Assembly (NCBI GenBank): GCA_946811185.2
Contig: OX328105.1
Span: 33,979,394-34,043,393 of the forward strand
Source of the DNA: Hippopus hippopus
Taxonomy: Eukaryota; Mollusca; Bivalvia; Cardiida; Cardiidae
DNA: 64,000 nt
Reading direction: 5' to 3'
Shown: piece by piece, positions 52,501 through 61,500 of the stretch
How the letters are laid out: every line of letters starts with the position of its first letter
Position numbering within the stretch: the first letter of the stretch is position 1
Notes under the pieces: generated by a model
The model's input: the letters and a program-made list of their open reading frames with translations, nothing else
Told to the model about the DNA's origin: nothing
The model's database searches: none
Made by a program: the position numbers and the translations under genes

Positions 52501-55500
52501 CTTAGAAAAGGCTTGTGTGCACTTAAGAGGCCACATTTTCAGTCAGTTACTCATGAAACTTAATCAGCATATTTGTCTTTATAACATCTTGGACATGTTT
52601 GAATTTGAATCTCTTCAGATTAAAAAGTAGGTCGCTGGGCTAAATCTTAGAAAAACGTTTTGTGCACTCTGGAGGCCGAATTTTTGGCCCGATACTCTTG
52701 AAACTTGGTCAGAATGTTTGTCTTGATGATATCTCATACAGGTTGGAAATCAGGTTATGTTTGGTCAAAAAGTAGGTCACAAGGTCAAATCTTAGAAAAA
52801 TCTTGGGCATACTCTAGAGGCCACATTTTCAGCCTGATACTCTTGAAACTTAGTCAGAATATTTGTCTTGATGATATATAAGACAAGTTAGATATTGGGT
52901 TATGTCTGGTCAACAAGTAGGTCACTGGGCCAAATCTTAGAAAAACTTTGTGTGTACTCTAGAAGCCGCATTTTCAACCCAGTACTCTTGAAACATGGTC
53001 AGAATGTTTGTCTTGATGATATTAAAACGAGTATGAAATTGGGTCAGGTCAGGTCAAAATGTAGGTCACTGAGCTAATCTTAGAAAAGCCTTGTGCGCAG
53101 CCTAGAGGCCTTATTTTCAGCTTGATACTCATGAAACATGGTCAGAATGGTTGTCTTGATGGTGTCTTGGACAGGTTTTAAGTTGGGTCATGTTGGGTCA
53201 AAAAGTAGCTCACTGGGCCAAATCTGAGAAAAACTTTGTTTGCACTCTAGAGGCCACATTTTCAGCCTGATTCTCAAGAAAATTGGTCAGAATGTTTGTA
53301 TTGATGATAATAAAACAAGTATGAAAGTGGGTAACATCAGGTCAAAATGTAGGTCACTGGGCTAAATCTTAGAAAAGCCTTGTGTGAAGTCTAGAGGCCA
53401 CATTTTCAGCCTGATACTCATGAAACATGGTCAGATAGGTTATCTTTTTTTTTTTCTTTTCCAACAACATTTTCAAAAGCTTTCTTCATAAGGGTTGTTA
53501 AAACACAGGATTGTTGGTAAAGGGTATCAAGAATGCTGAGCCATCGAGTTCAGTCAGTAATGTTTTTGGCTAGGAATCTGGTGGTTTCGAGTCTGATTAT
53601 TAGCTCAGCGGAACTCTTTTGGAGTATTGATCATAGTAATTTGGTCAGTATTCATCCTTCTCTCACAGCTAAATATTATTTCCACACTGTTTGTGTGTGA
53701 AAGCAGCCCATGGTTTTGAAAAGTTACTGGAAACAGAAATACAAGAAGCGATGGACAGAGTGCACTTTTCCCTGCAATGTAACTAAAATACCAGTTAAAA
53801 GCGTTTTTACACACAAAACATAAATATTTATAAGGGAAACTTCCTATTCTCCATGGGCAGTATAGATCAAGATCAGTCTGCACAGAACATGCAGTCTGAT
53901 CTTAGATCTACAATGTCCATTGAGGAGATATCTTTCCCAAAAACATACCTTTGAAATAGCAAAATTTGGGTTATTACTATGGGCTTTAAAGTTTCATTTC
54001 AGTTATTTAGCAGGAAAGGGTTAGTTTTTAGCTCTACTGGCTGAAAGCCAACAGAGCTTATGTCATGGCGTGGTTTCTGTCTGTCTGTCTGTTTGTCCGT
54101 CTGTTAGTCTTTTTCTTGTTTACGCGATAAAGTCTGCATTTGTGGTCAGATTTTCATGAGACTTGCACAGTTTGTTTATCTCATCAACAGCTTGAACCCT
54201 ATCAATTTAAAAAAAAGAAATCCAACAAACAGTTTGGGAAAAGTAGCCATTTCAAGTTGAATATTTCCATTCTTGTTTACGTGATAAAGTCTGCATTTGT
54301 GGTCAGATTTCCATGAAACTTGCACAGTTTGTTTATCTTATCAATAGCTTCAACCCTATTGATCTTAAAAAAAAAAACCAATGAACAATATGGGAAAGTA
54401 GCCATTTGAAGTTGAAAATTTCCTTTTCTTGTTTACATGATAAATTCTGCATTTGCTATCAGATTTTTTTGAAACTTGCAGGTTTGTTTATCTCATCAAT
54501 AATCTCAACCCTATTGATTTTGAAAAAAATCCAACAAACAGTATCAGAAAAGTAGGCATTTGAAGTTGAAAATTTCCATTTCTTGTTTACGCGATGAAGT
54601 CAGCATTTGTGGTCAGATCTTCATGAAACTTGCACAGTTGCTTTGTCTCATCAACAGCGTGAACCCAATTGATTTTGAAAAAATCTGACGATCAGTATGG
54701 GAAAAGTAGCCATTTAAAGTTGAAAATTTCCATTTCTTGTTTATGTGATGAAGTCAGCATTTGTGGTCGGTTTTTCATGAAACTTGCACAGTTGCTTTGT
54801 ATCATAAACAGTTTGAACTCTATTGATTTTGAAAAAAATCTGAGAGTCAGTATGGGAGATGTAGTCATTCAAAGTTGAAAATTTCCATTTTTTGTTTAGG
54901 CAATGAAGTTCACAGTGTTGATCCAATTCTTTTGAAACTTGCAAAGATTGTTTGGTTCATCAAGGGATTGAACTCTATCAAAAGTGAAGAAAATATAGTA
55001 AACCATTCAGGAAAAGCAGCCATTTGATGACTTAGTATCATTTACTCAACGAAGTCCACATTTGAAATTTGCTGGGATTGTTTAATACAAGGCTTACTGA
55101 AACCCAATTAGATTTTGGCTGGATTCCAAACATTTAGTTTTGAGACATTGCACTTCATTTTTTTAGCTCTACTGGTTGAAAGCCAGCAGAGCTTATGTCA
55201 TGGTATGGTTTCCGTCGTCCGTCCGTCCGTCTGTCCGCCCGTCCGTCTGTCCGCCAGTCTGTCTGTCTGTCCGTCTGTCTGTTAGTCTTTTTCTTGTTTA
55301 CGTGATAAAGTCTGCATTTGTTGTCAGATTTTCATGAAACTTGCACAGTTTGTTTATCTCATCAATAGTTTGAACCCTATTGATTTTGAAAAAAAATCCA
55401 ACAAACAGTATGGGAAAAGTAGCCATTTGAAGTTGAAAATTTCCATTTCTTGTTTACGTTATTAAGTCTGCATTTGTGGTCAGATTTCCATGAAACTTGC

Positions 55501-58500
55501 ACAGTATGTTTATCTCATCAATAGCTTGAACCCTATTGATTTTGAAATAAATCCAACAAACAGTATGGAAAAAGTAGCCATTTGAAGTTGAAAATTTCCA
55601 TTTCTTGTTTACGTTATTAAGTCTGCATTTGTGGTCAGATTTATGTGAAACTTGCACAGTATGTTTATCTCATCAAAAGCTTGAACCCTATTGATTTTGA
55701 AAAAAATCCAACAAACAGTATGGGAAAAGTAGCCATTTGAAGTTGAAAATTTCCATTTCTTGTTTACGTTATTAAGTCTGCATTTGTGGTCAGATTTATG
55801 TGAAACTCGCACAGTATGTTTATCTCATCAATAGCTTGAACCCTATTGATTTTGAAAAAAAATCCAACAAACAGTATGGGAAAAGTAGCCATTTGAAGTT
55901 GAAAATTTCCATTTCTTGTCTACACGATAAAGTCTGCATTTGTGGTCAGACTTTTGTGAAACTTGCTCAGTTTGTTTATCTTATCAATAGCTTGAACCCA
56001 ATTGATTTTGAAAAAAATCAATCAAACAGTATGGGAAAAGTAGCCGTTTGAAGTTGAAATATTCCATTTATTGTTTACATAATAAAGTCTCCATTTGTAA
56101 TCAGATTTTTGTGAAATTTGCACAGTTTGTTTATCTCATCAATAGCTTGAACCCAACTGATTTTGAAAAAAATCCAACAAACAGTATGGGAAAAGTAGCC
56201 ATTTGAAGTTGAAAGTTTCTTGTTTAGGCAATGAAGTCCACAGTTTTGATCCAATTCTTTTGAAACTTTCAAAGATTGTTTGGTTCATCAAGGGATTGAA
56301 CTCTATTAAAAGTGAAGAAAATCTAGTAATCTGTTCAGGAAAAGCAGCCAAGTGATAACTTAGTATTGTTTATTCAACAAAGTCCACATTATTTGTCACA
56401 TTTCTTTGAAATTTGCTAGGCTTGTTTAATACAAGGCGTATTGAAACCCTATCAAATTTGGCAGGATTCCAAACAATTATTTTTCAGAAATTGCACTTCA
56501 TTTTTTTTTGTCACTGTTTGTTCATTTTACCATGCCTACTTATGCTGTCTTAGTGGGTTCAAGCCCAGTTGTAAGAACACCTCCCCCCCCCCCCCCCCCA
56601 TTTTTTGTGTTTTTTCTCTTTTTTCTTTTTGGATCATGAATTCAAAATGTATGCTAGCAATAAAGCAAAATCACTTCCAGCAGAGCGATTTCAGGCCCTC
56701 AAGGGCTTCTAGTTTCACTGTTTGTTCAGTTCACCATAGCTACTTATGCTGTCTTAGTGGGTTCAAGCCCAGTTGCAAGAACACATTTTTTTGCTTTTTT
56801 TTTTTTTTTTCTTGTATCATGAATTCATAATGTATGCTAGCATAAAAGCAAAATCACTGTCAGTAGAGTGATTTCAGGCCCTCAAGGGCCTCTAGTTTTG
56901 TTTTATGGTACAGAGTTAAAATTTTGTAGCTTATTATTTTCACAGGTTTAGACTACCTGCTGCACTTTACCAGCACCACACCCAGAAACATGCGCTATCA
57001 TCTGTTGAATGTAGAGGATGATGAGGGGATTAATCTGAAGGTCTGGTACTCGAGGTCTAATAGACTAGATGTGTACGTCAACTCCTCCTTCGTTTTACCG
57101 ATTAATGGACGAATCAATAGTGATGGAAGTTATGTCACTTTCAAGTTGCCAGGTATTTATTAGACATTTTCTCACTCTTGTTTCCCTGTTGCTTACTATG
57201 TCAGGTTAGCTCTGTGAACCATTTACCACACAATCCCAAGTTTTAATGGCTTTTAGAAAGAAGGCTTTTAAAACATTGTGGGAGGAGGAAAAGATGTTGG
57301 TAATCAGCATTGTCTCCTTCTCCTCCCCCTCCCCCCCCATAATGTTATCCTTTCAAAGACAAATCACATCATGTGAATTGAATTAAATTTGTTGTCTGCA
57401 AATTCATCCACTTTTGAGAAGTGTAAAATTTTGTAGTCTTTTAGCACAGAGTTAACCCTGTACCACACAGTTCCAAGATTTTACCACCCTGAAAAAAAGG
57501 TTTTTTGAAAATATTGTGGGAAAAGGGGAAAATGCTGATGACCGCAATATTTTCTACCCTTTTTGAAACAAATTTGAATATTAGGGTCACATTTATTTTC
57601 TTGTCTGTAAATGCTTTGAATTTGGACAAGTCTAGAATTTTTTTTAGACAAAGATCTAAATGGCTAGTAAGCTAGCTAGGCGGAGTGTGGAGTTCAAGCT
57701 AAGCCAAACTTGTTGTCAAGGATGGTCGAAAGTAGAGTAAAGCCTTCTTTATCTGCACACTTTCCTTACCGAGGACTTTATCACAATTAACCCTTTACCA
57801 AACAGTCCTGCGTATTTACAACCCTGAGGATGAAGACTTTTGAAACCATTGTGGAAAAAAGAGAAAATGTTGGTAACCAGTGTTTTCTCCTTTGCCTACA
57901 ATGTTTCTACCCTTCGAACATCAAGTTTAAATTTTTGAGTCACATTTATATTGTCTTCTGCAAATGCTTTCAATTTGGACCAGTCTAAAATTTAGTCGTT
58001 TGGTAAAGAGTTTAGGTGTTGATGTTGAATGTCTCACTTTACTCTGACACAAATTTGTAAGTGGCATTTTTTTTTTTCGAAATAAAGACTTTGAGGAGAT
58101 AGGTTTTTGAAAACATTGAGGGAAAAGGAGAAAATGCTGGTTACCAGCATTTTCTCCTTTTCCCTCAATGTATTTACCTTTTCAAAGAAAAAATCCATTA
58201 TTTGAGCCACATTTAATTTGTGTCATCGGCAAACATCTTCAAAATGAACCAATCTACAATTTTACTATGTGTTGAAGAGTTTGAGCATTTTAAAATTGTT
58301 TATTGTCTTTCTATTTAGATGGTGATCAATACCTACCAAATGTCACTAACCCAGCCGGAACAAATTATATTGATCATATAAGGGGAGAACTTACAATCAT
58401 CATTAAAGGCAGTAAACCAATAGATGTCATAACGCAAGATACGATTGTTGTGGCATTTTCATTGCCTGCATTAACAGTGGAACAGTTCTTTGGGAAAAAT

Positions 58501-61500
58501 TTAATTGAAAATGTGGCCGCATTTTTTGGTATCCCACCTATAAAAATAAGAGTTGTGAATGCAGTCAGTGAACAATCAGGCGGCAGGCGGCGAAGAAGTA
58601 CAGGAATAATTGTGACTGTGGAGATTTCCAATGAACCTGCAAGCAGTAAGTTTCTCTTGACTTAACATATTTCCTACTTTGGACCTTTTTATAGGCTTTG
58701 ATGGCCACAGACCAGGGAGCTTATGTCATGACCCTGTATCCATTGTGCTTCCATTCCTTTATCTCAAATATTTTTTTTGACCTGCCTATATGTATACATC
58801 CAACTTTGTCAAAACTTAACAGAAATAACACTGTGGATTCCTCAGGGACCTACTTTGGACATTATTTTAAGCTTCGATGGCCACAGACCAGGGAGCTTAT
58901 ATCATGGCTCTTTATCCATTGTGCTATCATTCCTTTATCTCCATTCAAGTTCCAACCTAAAATTCACAGTCCTGAAAAAGATGTACTTGGCAGACAAAAC
59001 AGAATTTCAAATACATGGATCAGCATAGTTTAAAAAGCTGCAGACGGTCCAACTGCTGGATTGTAACATCAAGGAAGCACAATTTCATGTAACGTTGATT
59101 GATGTTTGACAGAGTGCGGGAATGTCGATGTTGCGTAACAGAGTTGACATCACTTCTTTCTTGTTAAACAATATGGCTGCAGTAATTCATGTAAAAAAAA
59201 AAAAAGTTCTAGAGGAAAAAGTGTTTTGATCTCTTGAAAAAGGCAATTAGCCCAAAATATTGAACTATTACAGAGGGTAATCGGAAAGAAAGTATCAGGA
59301 AAAAAAGTATCGGGAAAAAAAGTATTGGGAAAAAAGTATCAATTTTTGCTAGGAAAGAAAGTATCAGGAAAAAAAGAATTACATCTCAATTAGGATCATA
59401 CAGATTGCACATTGCAAAAATTACACAAATAAACACAAATCAAAAACATTTTAAGTACTATTGTTTTACTCCAATCTCTTGCAGGTATCAACAACAAAAC
59501 ATGGGTATTTGCACATTTCTTTCCAATCTCAGGACAGAAACAGTAAAAGGAAAAATGTACAAATATCACATTTTTTTTAAAAACAAAGTCAATATAACTT
59601 ATCAATAAAATTTTTACATCATATACCATTTTAACTTGTTCTCTTTTTGGCAACTGATACTTTTTTTCCTAATACTTTTTTTCTGATACTTTTTATCCTG
59701 ATTCTTTTTTTCCTGATACTTTCTTTCCTACAATCATTACAGAGTGCTGTGCTTCATAGAATTAACAGAAATGATTCTACTATGGCCCTCTATAGAACTG
59801 AACAAAGCATATGATTCCATTTAAAACTCCAGTTACAATGACAACAAAGTGGAAAAATATTGAAAATATTTAAAGTTTTATTTTCAAAACAGCACTTTAA
59901 AATTCTCTACAAATTGGCCAGAATGATCCCTTGGTTGTTGTCTTGTATATTGCTTGCTAATCTTGTTTCATTAACGAACATTTTGGTTTGACTGAAAAAA
60001 TGATGATACATGTAATTAGCTATCATTACGCTTTTAAAACTTGAGGTGTGTAGACCCTTGGCTTCCTCATGAAAGTATGTTGTGTTTATCTCTCTTGTTG
60101 GTCGTGCAACACTTTAACATGGGGTGATTTTTTTTATGCAAATTATTTGGATAGAAAATGTTAAGTTTTTATTCATGATGTTGTTCTCAACTATTGATGG
60201 TTGTGCTATGATGTGTTGAATATTTAAATGAAGCAAGGTTTGTGTCGTTCTTTTTTTTTCCAACAAACTTCATTATTCATGCCATAAAATCTTCTTGTCA
60301 AAATACTGTTTGTCGGAGTTCATTGATATTTAAACAGTGCTCCAGCTAGCTGAAATTCGAAGAGCGTGGCGCCCTGCCCCTTCTTCTAGATGCCCTGCTC
60401 TTTTTCTGGATGTCCTGCCCTTTTTCTGGACACCCTGCCGTATATGAGTGTCCTGGAGTGCCCCGTGTTCAGTATTGTAACCTGTAATCTAAACTATGCC
60501 TCAAGTCTGTTTAAGATCTCATTGATATCTGCCTGCTAATCAGCCCGCATAGCTCAGTAGGTAGAGCATAGGACTCGTGAACGTGATGTTTCAAGTCACT
60601 TGAGGGTGTGGGTTCGATCCCTGGGGCTGGTCATCTAAAATTACTAATAGTCTTTCTGATGAGACGTTAAACCGAGGTCCCGTGTGACGGTGCTATACAC
60701 CGAGCACATAAAAGAACCAGGCGTAACTTAAGATGGGCTTCGTCCTGTATCTGCACTATCCCCTGTAACAATACTAACAGCCTTCAGGGGGCGTCGCCCA
60801 TATGGGGAACTGGTGGCGATGATAAATAAACGCAAATTCAATCAATTCCTGCTAATATACAATCCAATTTATAACATGTCACTAATCCCTTCCAGGCAGT
60901 TAAGTGTGAAAAGATTGACCATGACTGTATATTACAAGTTCGTGATTTATTCGTCACAAGTGCTGAGAGAACAATAGAGGCAATTATCCAACATTGTCTT
61001 CTATGTTATATTAAACAGATTATAGTATTTTTATGATTACTGCTCTTATTCAACAATTATGGAGGCTGTCTGCGAAGATTAAATCATTTTGTTGAGTTTG
61101 TTATTAATCACAATTTATTGTTTAAGTCGTAAACAAAAATGATGTTCGATGAAAATCATGCTTATTTTCCTGCATCAAGTTACACGTACAGAGTTGATTC
61201 AAGGGTGCGTAATTGATAAAATTACCCTTTTTGTAGTGTGATCTGTTTAGAAGCAAAGTAACATATTCTTAGATTTACTCTTGGTTTCAAAAATAATTGA
61301 CAAAGTTAATGTTAATGCTCAGATAGGATTGATGAGTCAGCAATTTAAACTGTTGTAAGTCAGAAAATGGTGCATTCATAAAGTAGACGGTGAAGAATAC
61401 CACAGCATGTTGTTGACTTACATTTTTTAGAATGTATGTCAATACATTTTGTAGAATGTATGTCAATATTTTCAGAAACACCTTTCCAAATCTTAAATTA

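Noticed and set aside
54027..56300. CRISPR-like or satellite array (155-bp period)
   Set aside because: Units are contiguous and diverged with no spacers, and they are bounded by pearl/HINE ends in eukaryotic introns.
55454..56351. Series of similar 65-90 codon frames (both strands)
   Set aside because: They are the core repeat of the transposable element translated at the same phase each time, not genes.
56441..56830. 129-codon frame with poly-Pro and poly-Phe
   Set aside because: It spans homopolymer C and T tracts and the duplicated 3' module of a repeat.
60541..60635. Functional tRNA gene
   Set aside because: A and B boxes and end pairing are present, but there is no proper anticodon arm and a SINE body follows.
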